DNA of 64,000 nucleotides from Hyphomicrobium sp. (GCF_009026145.1 NZ_WBUE01000024.1:1-64000); one strand, 5' to 3'; shown: positions 1-13,128, counted from the stretch's first letter. The notes: generated by a model not told the origin, from the letters alone. Translations and numbers: made by a program.

Positions 1-1386
1 GTTCGGCCCCAGGCGGGCGCGCTCGCGCACCCGCCAGTCGGGCGTAACGTTATTGCGTCGCACAGCTCCGCCAGCCCCGCGGCGCGGGCCCTGGCCGCGG
101 GCGATCTCGCGCACCACGGTGCGGTTGAGCGCCCACAGCGTCTCGCGCAGCTCGCGCTCGTAGTGGGCGCGCACCGCGGCGTCGCCGATCTTGCCGACCA
201 TGGCTTTGAGCCGCGCCTCGAAGGCAGCGCGCTGCTCCGGCGTCGACAGATCCTGCTCCTGCGCTTCGCGCTCCCACAACACGTCGAACAGCGCGCGCGT
301 CTTGCCGAGCTCGGCGGCGAAGGCCTGCGGGCCCTGCTGGCGCACGAGGTCGTCCGGGTCGAGGCCGCCCGGCAGGAAGGCGAAGCGTACGCTGAAGCCG
401 GGCTTCAGCAGCGGCAGCGCCGTCTCGACGGCGCGGAATGCTGCCTTGCGGCCCGCCGCGTCGCCGTCGAAGCACAGGATAGGCTCATCGGCCATTCGCC
501 ACAGGAGCTTCACCTGCTCCTCGGTGAGCGCCGTGCCGAGCGGCGCCACGCTCTCGCCGAACCCCGCCTCGGTGAGCGCGATGACGTCCATGTAGCCTTC
601 CACCGCGATGACGCGGCCCTTGTCGTGCGCGGGCCCGCGTGCGCGGTGGGCGTTGTAGAGATTGAAGCCCTTGTGAAAGAGCGGGGTGTCAGGCGAGTTG
701 AGATACTTCGCCGGCGCGTTGGGATCGAGGGCGCGACCGCCAAAGGCCATGACCCGCCCGCGTAGGTCGGCGATGGGAAACGTCACGCGGTGACGGAAGC
801 GATCGTAGGCGACGGGGATGTCGTCGCCGCCGATCAGCATGCCCGAGGCGATCATCTCCTCGACCTTGAAGCCGGCTGCCGCGAGGTGGTTGCGCAGGCC
901 CGCGCGGTCGTTCGGCGCATAGCCCAAGCGGAAGGAGGCAATGGTCTCGCGGGCAAGGCCGCGCTTTTCCAGATAGCGCCGTGCCTCGGCGCCCGCTCCC
1001 GTCATCAGCGCCGCTTCGAAAAACGCCGCCGCCATCTCGACGATGCGGTAGAGCCGCTCGCGCTCGTCCTCGCGCGCTTCATCGCGGGGTGAGAGCTTCG
1101 GCATCGGCACGCCGGCCTCCTCGGCCAGGCGCTCGACCGCCTCGGGGAACGTCAGCCCGTCGGTCTTCATCACGAAGGTGAAGATATCGCCGTGCTCGCC
1201 CGAGGCGAAGCAATGATAGAAGCCCTTCTGGTCGTTGACCGTAAAGGACGGCGTCTTCTCCATCTTGAACGGGGAGAGGCCCTTATATTCGCGCCCGGCG
1301 CGCTTCAGGGCAACCTTGCGGCCCACGACGGAGCTGACGCTGAGGCGCGCGCGTATTTCATCGAGGAAATTTGGTGGATAGCGCAT
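1..1386 (-). CDS. dnaG: DNA primase DnaG (5' part, truncated by window edge)
   Basis: Synthesises RNA primers for DNA replication. The reading frame is open from an ATG at 1386 to the window edge (462 codons), so the C-terminal helicase-binding part is missing here. Residues 1-100 are the zinc-binding-type domain, containing EKTPSFTVNDQKGFYHCF. Residues ~258-310 are the TOPRIM core, with the catalytic Glu in EGYMD (E263) and the metal-binding DGD (307-309). Of the four zinc ligands expected (Cys-x2-His and Cys-x2-Cys), only C59 remains; the other positions read S38, K41 and S62. The start MRYPPNFLDEIR matches typical alphaproteobacterial primases. yqeY lies upstream on the same strand, a common arrangement in this class, with a repeat element between them. 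Confidence 0.95.
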   Translation of the reverse strand, partial: MRYPPNFLDEIRARLSVSSVVGRKVALKRAGREYKGLSPFKMEKTPSFTVNDQKGFYHCFASGEHGDIFTFVMKTDGLTFPEAVERLAEEAGVPMPKLSPRDEAREDERERLYRIVEMAAAFFEAALMTGAGAEARRYLEKRGLARETIASFRLGYAPNDRAGLRNHLAAAGFKVEEMIASGMLIGGDDIPVAYDRFRHRVTFPIADLRGRVMAFGGRALDPNAPAKYLNSPDTPLFHKGFNLYNAHRARGPAHDKGRVIAVEGYMDVIALTEAGFGESVAPLGTALTEEQVKLLWRMADEPILCFDGDAAGRKAAFRAVETALPLLKPGFSVRFAFLPGGLDPDDLVRQQGPQAFAAELGKTRALFDVLWEREAQEQDLSTPEQRAAFEARLKAMVGKIGDAAVRAHYERELRETLWALNRTVVREIARGQGPRRGAGGAVRRNNVTPDWRVRERARLGPN

Positions 1387-1540
1387 CGGGCTCGCATGGG
1401 TCGGCAAAGGCACGCGTATGTCTGACCTACGCGATTCGCGCCGCCACCGGCCCTGCGCCGATCAATTTCAATCGGTTATATGCGCAATCCACAGGCTCGC
1501 GTCGTGTGCTTGGTCTGTTGCGCAAGCCTCCGCTCTAGGT

Positions 1541-1704
1541 GTCATCCTCGGGCTTGCTCTCAACCGTCATCCTCGGGCCTGTCCCGAGGACCCACATTAA
1601 CTGCGGGTTCCCAAGTTCAGGTCGCTTGGTTGGCCGTGGGCGGCAATTTTCCTCGTCGGAGCAAGCGTCGAGTTGGATCCTCGGCATAAAGCCGAGGATG
1701 ACAT
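1541..1704. repeat. Intergenic palindromic element, copy A
   Basis: The 337-base gap between yqeY and dnaG holds no gene but carries two hairpins about 90 bases apart. One is CCTCGGG/CCCGAGG (1571-1589). The other is ATCCTCGGC-ataaa-GCCGAGGAT (1677-1699), preceded by GTCGAGTTGG. A further direct copy of GTCATCCTCGGGC begins at 1541. The same two hairpins recur in inverted orientation at 12991-13128, so this is a dispersed element. It has no coding capacity. Confidence 0.75.
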
Positions 1705-1723
1705 GTGGGGCCGTCGTAGCGGC

Positions 1724-2173
1724 CTACTTCAGCAGCCCTTTGGTGATGGCGCTCGCTTTGCCGAAGTCCATCTGCCCGGCGTACTTGGCTTTCAGCGCCG
1801 CCATCACCTTGCCCATGTCCTTGGGCTCCGCCGCGCCGACCTCCTTGATGATCGCCGCAATCGCCGCCTTGGCCTCCGCCTCGCTCATCTGCTTGGGCAT
1901 GTAAGCCTCGATGACGGCGATCTCGGCCGCTTCCTTCGCCGCCAGCTCGGGGCGGCCGCCGGCGGTGAACTGCTCGATGGAGTCGCGGCGCTGCTTGATC
2001 ATCTTGGCCATGACCGAGAGGATGTCGGCGTCGGTGATCTTGTCCTTGCCCGAGGGGCGCGCCTCGATGTCGGCCGACTTGATGGCCGAGTTGATGAGAC
2101 GCAGCGTGCCGACGCGATCCTTGTCGCCGGCCTTCATCGCCGCCTTCAGGTCGTCGTTGATCTTGTCGCGCAT
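1724..2173 (-). CDS. GatB/YqeY domain protein
   Basis: A 149-residue protein of the YqeY family, the free-standing relative of the tRNA-binding tail domain of amidotransferase subunit GatB. Its cellular role is not well defined. Recognisable features are the N-terminus MRDKINDDLKAAMKAGDK, the RLINSAIKSADIEAR segment and the C-terminal DFGKASAITKGLLK. Length matches the usual ~150 residues. I chose the ATG at 2173 because GGAGG sits 5 bases upstream; ATGs at 2176 and 2185 are possible but less well placed. The neighbouring dnaG fits the common yqeY-dnaG order of alphaproteobacteria. Confidence 0.9.
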   Translation of the reverse strand: MRDKINDDLKAAMKAGDKDRVGTLRLINSAIKSADIEARPSGKDKITDADILSVMAKMIKQRRDSIEQFTAGGRPELAAKEAAEIAVIEAYMPKQMSEAEAKAAIAAIIKEVGAAEPKDMGKVMAALKAKYAGQMDFGKASAITKGLLK

Positions 2174-2246
2174 CATTGCCTCCATCACTGCGAGGCGGTT
2201 GTTTAGGCGCCACGCCTGCGCGGCGCAAGGCTGGCGGGAATGGCCG

Positions 2247-2735
2247 CTACTCTTTGGCGTCGGCCGCGCCGGGCTCGGCGACGTGCTCGACGCTTTCCTG
2301 CTCGTTGGGATCGGTGCGGGCGACGATCGCCTCGGCCGGCTCGGTTGCGGAGAGGTTGATCGGCTTATGCGGCAGGTCGGCCGGAATATAGATGAAGTCT
2401 CCGCCCTCATTGATGATGCTCTTCTTGAGGCCTTCGCCGTAGAGCGTCTTCACCTTGCCCTTGATGAGGTAGATCACCGACTCATAGCCCTTGTGGATAT
2501 GCGCCTTGGCGGCGCCGCCAGGCGGAATGATGACCTTGTTCATCGAGATGTGCTTGGCGCCGGCATTCTGCCCGGAGATGCCCTGGAAGATCGGAAGGCC
2601 CTGCTTGGTGCCGGTGGTCGCGGCGGGGCGGATGGTGACGATCTCCGCGTCGGCGGGATCGGCTTGCGCGGAGACGGGAAGTGTTGCCAGCACCGCGGCG
2701 AGGGCTAGGGTCACGGCGAATTGAAAGCAGCGCAT
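2247..2735 (-). CDS. Secreted cupin-domain protein
   Basis: A 162-residue protein with a signal peptide (MRCFQFAVTLALAAVLATLP, cleavage likely after VSAQA) and a single cupin barrel. Cupin motif 1 supplies H79, H81 and E85 in AHIHKGYESVIYLIKG; motif 2 supplies H123 in GDFIYIPADLPH. These are the usual four metal ligands, so a mononuclear metal site in the periplasm is likely. The substrate cannot be read from the sequence. GAGGAT lies 6 bases before the ATG. It stands alone, 74 bases from yqeY, and is transcribed away from the exporter operon. Confidence 0.85.
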   Translation of the reverse strand: MRCFQFAVTLALAAVLATLPVSAQADPADAEIVTIRPAATTGTKQGLPIFQGISGQNAGAKHISMNKVIIPPGGAAKAHIHKGYESVIYLIKGKVKTLYGEGLKKSIINEGGDFIYIPADLPHKPINLSATEPAEAIVARTDPNEQESVEHVAEPGAADAKE

Positions 2736-2916
2736 AAGCCATCCTCTTTGCTGGGTGGGGGTCCGTTCCTATCACCAATATGTTTGCGCCCCTGCCCGAG
2801 GCAAGGCGCACGAATGTGTCCGTCATCGTTTGCGCTGGTTTTGCGCGCACGTTTGCGGCAAGTCATGGCGCCGCCGCGGTGCATTGCATCGATGGGGCGG
2901 ATGAGCGAGACGAGCG

Positions 2917-4014
2917 ATGCAGAGACCTCTTCATCAGGTGGTCGACCACGTCGCGGCAGCGGCGCCGGGACTGCTCCAGCGCTTGGCTGCGCGGGCACGT
3001 CGCCACCGCGCGCTGGCACTAGCACTGGTGCTGGCGACGGCCGCGGCTGCGTTCTGGTCGTGGCGCACCCTGCGCGGCCCGGAAGTGGCGGTGGTCTCGC
3101 CGGTCATCGGAACCGCGGTGGAGATCGTCTACGCCACTGGCGCCGTGGAGCCGGTGCGCTGGGCCAAGGTGACCAGCGTCATCCGCGATCGCATCGTCGA
3201 GATCTGCGACTGCGAGGGCAAAGCCGTCAAGAAGGACGAGGTGCTGGCCCGCCTCGATGACAAGGAGCAGAACGCGGCGCTCGCCGAGCTCAGGGCGCGC
3301 GAGGAGTTCGCCAAGCGCGAGCTCGAGCGCCACGCCACGCTGGTCGAAAAGAAGGTGGTGTCGCCGCAGGCGCACGAGCGCGTGTCGATGGAGCTGCGCA
3401 CCATCCAGGCGCTCATCCTCGTGCAGATGGAGAAGATCGCCGATCGCACCATCATCGCGCCGATCGACGGCATCGTGCTGCGGCGCGACGGGGAGGTGGG
3501 CGAGATTGCCGAGGCGGGTCAGATCCTCTTCCGCATCGGCGCCGAAAAGCCCCTGCAGGTCGTCGCCGAGGTGAACGAGGAGGACATCCCGCGCGTCAAA
3601 GTCGGCCAGACCGTGCTGTTCCGCACCGACGCGTTTGCCGGCCAGCGCATCGAGGGCAAGGTGCGCGAGGTCACGCGCATCGGCGATCCGATCGCCAAGA
3701 CCTACCGCATCAAGGTGGCACTGCCCGACGATACCGTGCTGCTGCCCGGCATGAGCGTCGAGGCCAACGTCATTACGCGCGAGAAGGCCGGTGCGCTGCT
3801 GATCCCCGTCGCCGCGCTGCAGGGGAGCCGCGTGTTCGTCGTCGACGGCGACCGGGTTCGCGCACGCAAGATCGAGGTCGGTATTCGCGGCGCCCGCTCG
3901 GCTGAGGTTGTCGCGGGCCTCTCCGAGGCCGACCGCATCGCCCTTCCGCCGCCCGGCGGCCTTACCGACGGGGCCCGCGTGCGCGTAACCCAAGCGCCGA
4001 CGGCCGCCCCATGA
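2917..4014 (+). CDS. ABC exporter periplasmic adaptor (HlyD/MacA/DevB type)
   Basis: Membrane fusion protein of 365 residues, expected to bridge the inner-membrane transporter to an outer-membrane channel. It has one N-terminal membrane segment (about residues 30-48), a lipoyl-like half with a short helical hairpin (AALAELRAREEFAKRELE...), the second lipoyl half (IIAPIDGIVLRRDGEVGE) and a beta-barrel/membrane-proximal part. It is the first of three genes: its TGA overlaps the permease ATG by four bases, and the permease likewise overlaps the ATPase. Order adaptor-permease-ATPase matches DevBCA-type exporters; MacB instead fuses the last two. No outer-membrane factor gene is nearby. The ribosome site is weak, so the start is less certain. 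Confidence 0.88.
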   Translation: MQRPLHQVVDHVAAAAPGLLQRLAARARRHRALALALVLATAAAAFWSWRTLRGPEVAVVSPVIGTAVEIVYATGAVEPVRWAKVTSVIRDRIVEICDCEGKAVKKDEVLARLDDKEQNAALAELRAREEFAKRELERHATLVEKKVVSPQAHERVSMELRTIQALILVQMEKIADRTIIAPIDGIVLRRDGEVGEIAEAGQILFRIGAEKPLQVVAEVNEEDIPRVKVGQTVLFRTDAFAGQRIEGKVREVTRIGDPIAKTYRIKVALPDDTVLLPGMSVEANVITREKAGALLIPVAALQGSRVFVVDGDRVRARKIEVGIRGARSAEVVAGLSEADRIALPPPGGLTDGARVRVTQAPTAAP

Positions 4015-5246
4015 ACCTCGTCCTCGACGTCGCCCTGACGCACGTGCGCAGCCGCGCGCGCCAGACGCTGGTCGCGGTCGCCGGCGTCGCCACCGGCGTC
4101 GGCTTTTCCATCATGATGGCGGCGCTGATGCAGGGCTCGCAGGACGACTTCATTCGCCAGCTCGTCAACGCCATGCCGCACGTCACCGTCTACGACGAGC
4201 GCCGAAATCCGCCCGAGCAGCCGGCCGAGGTGGCATTCGACGCGGCACAGATCTACGGCCTGACGCCAGAGGTGCGCCGACGCGGCATCAAGAATCCGCT
4301 CGCCACCATGGCCTCGCTCGAGGCGTGGCTGCCGGGGGGCATCGCGCCCTCGGTCAAGGTGCAGGGGATCATCCGCTACGCCTCGCGCGACGTGGGAACG
4401 AGCATCTTCGGCATCGATCCGCACCGCGAGCCGAAGGTGTCCGAGCTCGTCAAGCAGATGCGCGAGGGAACGCTCAGCTCGCTCTACGGCGCCACCAACG
4501 CCATCATCCTCGGTGACCGGCTGGCGGAGAAGATCGGTGCCCGCGTCGGCGCCAACATCACCGTGCAGACGAGCGACGGCGCCCGCATCAATGCCCAGGT
4601 CGTCGGCATGTTCCACGCCGGCGTGCGCTCCATCGACGAGGGCACGGCGTATGTGCTCGTGCGCACGGCGCAGATCCTCGCCAAGCAAACTGGCCTCGTC
4701 AACGAGCTGCGTGTGCGCACCGCCGACCCGATGGCCGCGCAGAACATAGCCGTGCGGATGGAGAGCGAGACCGGCTACAAGTCCGTCTCGTGGCAGGAGG
4801 CGAACGAGGATCTGCTGTCCACCTTCGTCATCCGCAACGTCATCATGTACACCATCGTCGGCGCCATTCTGCTGGTTGCCAGCTTCGGCACCTACAACAT
4901 CATCTCGACCATTACCTACGAGAAGGCGCGTGACATCGCCATCATGAAGTCGCTCGGCCTCACGGAGCGCACGGTGCGCCTCATCTTCATCGTCGAGGCA
5001 CAGGTGATCGGCCTCGCCGGCGGCCTGCTCGGCTTCGTCCTCGGCTACCTGCTTTGCCTGGCGCTCGCCTCGGTCGAGTTCAAGAGCCCGTTCATGGACG
5101 CCAACCGCATCCCGCTCGCCTATTCCGCCTGGCACTACCTCATCGCGCTGTTCGTGGCGCTCGCCTCCTCGTTCGCCGCCGGCTTCATGCCCGCCCGCAA
5201 GGCATCGCGCGTGCACCCGGTCGACATCATCCGCGGTGCGACATGA
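4011..5246 (+). CDS. ABC exporter permease, FtsX/MacB-like
   Basis: A 411-residue permease with the typical layout: an N-terminal membrane helix (~residues 15-35), a large periplasmic domain (~40-270), and three C-terminal helices (~280-300, ~325-350, ~370-395). The FtsX-like core is visible in NIISTITYEKARDIAIMKSL and the C-terminal GFMPARKASRVHPVDIIRG. It overlaps the adaptor gene and the ATPase gene by four bases each (ATGA), so the three are translationally coupled. The substrate is not readable; relatives export peptides, macrolides, glycolipids or lipoproteins. Confidence 0.88.
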   Translation: MNLVLDVALTHVRSRARQTLVAVAGVATGVGFSIMMAALMQGSQDDFIRQLVNAMPHVTVYDERRNPPEQPAEVAFDAAQIYGLTPEVRRRGIKNPLATMASLEAWLPGGIAPSVKVQGIIRYASRDVGTSIFGIDPHREPKVSELVKQMREGTLSSLYGATNAIILGDRLAEKIGARVGANITVQTSDGARINAQVVGMFHAGVRSIDEGTAYVLVRTAQILAKQTGLVNELRVRTADPMAAQNIAVRMESETGYKSVSWQEANEDLLSTFVIRNVIMYTIVGAILLVASFGTYNIISTITYEKARDIAIMKSLGLTERTVRLIFIVEAQVIGLAGGLLGFVLGYLLCLALASVEFKSPFMDANRIPLAYSAWHYLIALFVALASSFAAGFMPARKASRVHPVDIIRGAT

Positions 5247-5983
5247 CGCGGAGCCAGACAACGACGCTGGCCGACAGGCGAGCGGGCGGCGCGCAACCGC
5301 TGATCGAAGCGCGCAGCGTGACCCGCATTCTGGAAGGGGTCGTGCCGACGACGCTGGTTCACGACATCGACTTGGCGATCGGCGACAACGAGTTCGTCGC
5401 CGTCACCGGACCCTCCGGATCGGGCAAATCCTCGCTGCTCTACTTGCTCGGCCTGCTCGATCTGCCGACCAGCGGGGAGGTGCGCATCCACGGCAAGTCC
5501 ACCGCCCACATGAGCGAGGCGGAGCGGGCCTATACGCGCCTGTCGGAGCTTGGCTTCGTGTTCCAGTTCCACTTTCTGCTGCCGGAGTTCTCCGCCCTGC
5601 AGAACGTGACGCTGCCGATGCGCGCCCTCGGGCGCTTGTCGCGCGAGGAGATGGATGCGCGCGGCCTAATGCTGCTTGCCTCCCTGGGCCTTGCCGAGCA
5701 TGCCCACAAGCGCCCCGACCAGCTTTCGGGCGGCCAGCGCCAGCGCGTGGCCGTGGCCCGCGCGCTCGCCAACGACGCCCCCGTCATCCTCGCCGACGAG
5801 CCGACCGGATCGCTCGATTCCAAGTCGAGCGAGCAGGTGTTCCAAATCCTGCGCGATCTGGTCGATGAGCGCGGCAAGACAGTGGTGGCCGTCACCCACG
5901 ACCTCGACCTCGCCCGGCGCATGGACCGGCAGGTCGAGCTCATGGACGGCGCCATCGTGTCCGATAAGCGAGCGGGACGATGA
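5243..5983 (+). CDS. ABC exporter ATPase (MacB/LolD/DevA type)
   Basis: A 246-residue nucleotide-binding subunit. Walker A is GPSGSGKS (56-63), followed by the Q-loop region [18 protein letters not shown], the signature [15 protein letters not shown], Walker [14 protein letters not shown] and the switch His in VAVTHD. These match the LolD/MacB subfamily that pairs with FtsX-like permeases. The ATG at 5243 overlaps the permease stop. It probably energises conformational pumping of an envelope substrate by the adaptor-permease complex encoded just upstream. A 145-base gap separates it from carA. Confidence 0.92.
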   Translation: MTRSQTTTLADRRAGGAQPLIEARSVTRILEGVVPTTLVHDIDLAIGDNEFVAVTGPSGSGKSSLLYLLGLLDLPTSGEVRIHGKSTAHMSEAERAYTRLSELGFVFQFHFLLPEFSALQNVTLPMRALGRLSREEMDARGLMLLASLGLAEHAHKRPDQLSGGQRQRVAVARALANDAPVILADEPTGSLDSKSSEQVFQILRDLVDERGKTVVAVTHDLDLARRMDRQVELMDGAIVSDKRAGR

Positions 5984-6128
5984 TTGGCGCCCGGCATTGG
6001 CTTCACAGTTGACCGGCGGGAAGCCTTCCCATAGGTTCCGGCCGCATTCCGCCCCCTTGCCTCGCGTCCGCACGGCGCCTCGGCCGCGCCCGTTGCGCCG
6101 CGCCCCGCGCGAATGCCCGGAGCCGCCA

Positions 6129-7325
<1,197 letters not shown>

Positions 7326-7516
7326 TCGCCGGCCGCCGCGCTTTACCCTACAAAACATTAATGCGGTCGGGGCTCCCGCCCCGGCGGGGTGCCGTTATAG
7401 TGTACCGCTATCGGGAATTATGCGACACCGGCATGGAAAAAGTTCCCGAGGCACAGTAAGCAAGCGGCCCGACGGCCATCCTTGGCCCAACGGGCGGCAT
7501 GACGTGGGAGGAATTG

Positions 7517-8149
7517 ATGCAGCGCGGCGCGCTCCTTTGCGCAATGGCGGCTTGGCTCGCGGCACCGGCGCTGGCCGACGAAAAGTGCCGGCAAGCCGTT
7601 GCCGCCGCCTTCGACAAGCAGCGCGCCTCGCGCGTCTTCGTCATGGTCTCCGAGCTGAAGAGTGAATCGGGTCCAGTGCAGATCAAGGTCGAGTATCAGC
7701 CGCCCGATCGCATGCGCCAGACCATCGTCGCCCCCAACCAGGCGCCACTCGAAACCGTGCTCTTCGGCAACCGCGCCTACAGCCGCCAGGGCGGCGCATG
7801 GGAGGAGCTGATGCCGGCCGTGGCGCAGACCATCATCGCGCAAGTCCGTGCCGCCGTGGTCGATCCGCCGAAGGACGTCGGCAATTTCGATTGCCTCGGC
7901 ACGACCTCGCTCGACGGCAAGGACTATCTGACGTACCGCAGCGTCGAGAAGCAGGCGGACGCCGGCGCCGCTACGGGGGCTCCGCAGCTGCATCGTACCA
8001 TTTATGTCGACCCGGAGTCGGGTCTGCCGGCGCGCAACATCGTTGCCGACGACAAAGGTGACGAGGTCGTATTCAAGGCGACATACGACTATCCGGAGAA
8101 GCTCGAGATCGAGGACCATCCGGACGCCCCGCTGGTCAAAATGAGATAG
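7517..8149 (+). CDS. Periplasmic protein of unknown function (paralogue 1)
   Basis: A 210-residue exported protein with a signal peptide ending at LAAPALA. I do not recognise a named family. The pattern of repeated beta-strand-like segments, a CRQAVAAAFDKQRASRV start and DRMRQTIVAPNQAPLETVLFGNRAYSR resembles outer-membrane lipoprotein carrier-like (LolA/LppX fold) proteins, but only loosely. It is a clear paralogue of the next gene: both have Cys after the signal peptide, a PP/LP-[DN]RMRQ segment, an ...ETV.[FI]G..A[YW]SR segment, an EF/NF-[DE]CLG Cys and an IYVDP.[ST]GLP motif. The ATG at 7517 is preceded by GGAGGA at good spacing; an upstream in-frame ATG at 7499 lacks one. Confidence 0.82.
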   Translation: MQRGALLCAMAAWLAAPALADEKCRQAVAAAFDKQRASRVFVMVSELKSESGPVQIKVEYQPPDRMRQTIVAPNQAPLETVLFGNRAYSRQGGAWEELMPAVAQTIIAQVRAAVVDPPKDVGNFDCLGTTSLDGKDYLTYRSVEKQADAGAATGAPQLHRTIYVDPESGLPARNIVADDKGDEVVFKATYDYPEKLEIEDHPDAPLVKMR

Positions 8150-8199
8150 GCGCTCCGCGCTCGAGCGTGGCGCGGTTGAAGTGTCGAGGACGAGTAACG

Positions 8200-8889
8200 A
8201 TGGAGAAGCAGACGATGCGCCGGTTGTTGACGGCCCTAGCCCTGATAATCGCAGCCGGCCCCGCCGCCCATGCGGGCTGCAAGGATGAGGTCGCCTCGGC
8301 GCTCGAGCGCCAGCGCAAAACCAGCGGCTTCCGCATGCAGACGAAGATGCTCTCGGACCAGGGCGTGGTCGACATGACGGTCGACTACATGCTGCCCAAC
8401 CGCATGCGCCAGGTCATCAAGTCGACCGCCGAGCCGAAGCCCGTCGAGACCGTCGTCATCGGCCGCGACGCCTGGAGCCGCATGGAAGGGGAGTCGTGGC
8501 GCCCGCTGCATCCACAGGTCGCCGACGCGCTCGCCGCGCAGATGCAGGAGACGCTGGGCGATGACCAAGGCGCGCTGGGGGAGTTCGAATGCCTTGGCAA
8601 GCAGGCAGTTGCCCAGCAGAACCTTCTCGCCTACCAGGGCGAGAACGTTGAGCCGGGTCCTGAGAACCTCAGCCCCGGCGTCGCCGAGAAGCCGAAGCTG
8701 CCCGACCGCCCGGTGCGCGTGATCTACGTCGATCCGATCACCGGCCTGCCGATGCGCAGCATCTACGCGCGCGCCAACAAGCTCGACAAGCCGATCTTCG
8801 AGGCGACGTACAGCTATCCGGCCGATATCAGGGTGGACGCTCCCCCGGCGCCGGGTGCCCCGGTCGATAAGCCGGCCGAGAAGAAGTAG
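8200..8889 (+). CDS. Periplasmic protein of unknown function (paralogue 2)
   Basis: A 229-residue exported protein (signal peptide ends near AAHAG) and tandem paralogue of the preceding gene, 50 bases downstream. It shares DEVASALERQRKTSGF, LPNRMRQVIKS, PVETVVIGRDAWSRM, GEFECLG and VIYVDPITGLPMRSIYAR with it. Two cysteines are conserved between the pair (one just after the signal peptide, one in ECLG), so a disulfide is plausible. The C-terminus is Pro/Lys-rich. The ATG at 8200 is preceded by GAGGA; an ATG at 8215 is also possible. Function unknown. Its position between carA and carB is unexpected. Confidence 0.82.
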   Translation: MEKQTMRRLLTALALIIAAGPAAHAGCKDEVASALERQRKTSGFRMQTKMLSDQGVVDMTVDYMLPNRMRQVIKSTAEPKPVETVVIGRDAWSRMEGESWRPLHPQVADALAAQMQETLGDDQGALGEFECLGKQAVAQQNLLAYQGENVEPGPENLSPGVAEKPKLPDRPVRVIYVDPITGLPMRSIYARANKLDKPIFEATYSYPADIRVDAPPAPGAPVDKPAEKK

Positions 8890-9021
8890 GCACGAGCCAC
8901 CGCCAGCGCGGTCTTTTCGCACGATTTTGCGCCTCGCGCCGGCCAAACGCCGGTGCACAGACGCGCGTGCGCGAATTGGGGCTATAGCCAAAGCCGCCGA
9001 TCATGAATAAAAGGCCGCCTC

Positions 9022-12381
<3,360 letters not shown>

Positions 12382-12388
12382 TCCATCG

Positions 12389-12419
12389 GGACCGCCCGTC
12401 CTCGCGGATGGCGCGGTCC
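12389..12419 (+). terminator. Hairpin after carB
   Basis: GGACCGC (12389-12395) pairs with GCGGTCC (12413-12419) eight bases after the carB stop. There is no T-run, so it may be a weak terminator or just a leader structure of greA. Confidence 0.35.
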
Positions 12420-12428
12420 ATTCCACAC

Positions 12429-12472
12429 GTTGGCAGCCAACGAGTGTCGGTGGTCCTGGCAGCCCTGCCAGG
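12429..12472 (+). promoter_or_regulatory. Two palindromes in the greA leader
   Basis: GTTGGC-a-GCCAAC (12429-12441) is followed by CCTGGCAG-cc-CTGCCAGG (12455-12472), an 8-bp perfect stem. Both contain TGGCAGCC. They lie between carB and the greA ribosome site and could be an operator pair or a structured 5' leader. The role is unknown. Confidence 0.4.
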
Positions 12473-12498
12473 CCGTAGGGAGATGTTAGGGAATGACT

Positions 12499-12972
12499 AT
12501 GGAACGGGTCCCGATGACCATCGAGGGCTTTCGCACGCTTGAATTGGAGCTGCAGCGCCTCAAATCGGAGGAGCGTCCCCGTATCATCCAGGCTATCGCC
12601 GAGGCGCGCTCGCACGGCGACCTCTCCGAGAACGCCGAGTATCACGCCGCCAAGGAGGCGCAGGGACTCAACGAGGCCAAGGTCGCCGATCTCGAGGATC
12701 GCATCAGCCGCGCCGACGTGGTCGATACCTCGAAGCTGTCGGGCAACACCGTGAAGTTCGGCGCCACGGTGACGCTGGTCGACGAGGACACCGACGAGAA
12801 GGTCAAATACAAGATCGTCGGCGACTTCGAGGCGAGCGTGCGCGACGGCAAGATCTCGATCTCCTCGCCGATCGCGCGCGCGCTCATCGGCAAGTCGAAG
12901 AACGACACCGCCGAGGTGACGACGCCCAAGGGGGCGCGCTCCTACCAGATCCTCAAGATCGAGTGGAAGTGA
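12499..12972 (+). CDS. greA: Transcription elongation factor GreA
   Basis: Rescues backtracked RNA polymerase by stimulating transcript cleavage. The 157-residue protein has the N-terminal coiled coil with the acidic tip motif ([18 protein letters not shown]) and the FKBP-like C-terminal domain ([38 protein letters not shown]). I place the start at 12499 ([11 protein letters not shown]), which fits the GreA N-terminus and has AGGG 8 bases upstream; an ATG at 12493 sits too close to that site. A hairpin overlaps the stop codon. Confidence 0.96.
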   Translation: MERVPMTIEGFRTLELELQRLKSEERPRIIQAIAEARSHGDLSENAEYHAAKEAQGLNEAKVADLEDRISRADVVDTSKLSGNTVKFGATVTLVDEDTDEKVKYKIVGDFEASVRDGKISISSPIARALIGKSKNDTAEVTTPKGARSYQILKIEWK

Positions 12973-12994
12973 CGGCGCGCTTCTGCGCGCCGTC
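12971..12994 (+). terminator. Hairpin overlapping greA stop
   Basis: GACGGCGCGC (12971-12980), a TTCT loop, then GCGCGCCGTC (12985-12994): a perfect 10-bp stem that starts within the stop codon. There is no clear T-run. It is probably the transcript end of greA. Confidence 0.6.
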
Positions 12995-13128
12995 ATCCTC
13001 GGACTTGGTCCGAGGATCCAACTCGACCCATGCTCCAGCGCCACATGATAGGCTGCCGGATTCGGCGAACTCCTAACCTCGGAGCTCGCTGATCCGTGGG
13101 CCCTCGGGACAAGCCCGAGGAAGACACC
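12991..13128. repeat. Intergenic palindromic element, copy B
   Basis: The gap between greA and the convergent Lrp gene contains ATCCTCGGAC-ttg-GTCCGAGGAT (12995-13017) followed by CCAACTCGAC, then 85 bases later CCTCGGG-acaag-CCCGAGG (13102-13120). This is the element at 1541-1704 in inverted orientation, sharing an 18-base block next to the first hairpin. It is non-coding. Confidence 0.75.

Noticed and set aside
3702..5261. Long open frame on the minus strand (about 519 codons)
   Set aside because: Antisense to a well-supported permease gene and part of the adaptor gene; the protein is Asp/His/Arg/Gly-rich, as is typical of mirror frames in GC-rich DNA.
8890..9021. Possible carB leader (attenuator) before carB
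   Set aside because: The gap contains GC-rich inverted stretches, but no leader peptide rich in Arg codons and no clear anti-terminator could be drawn.
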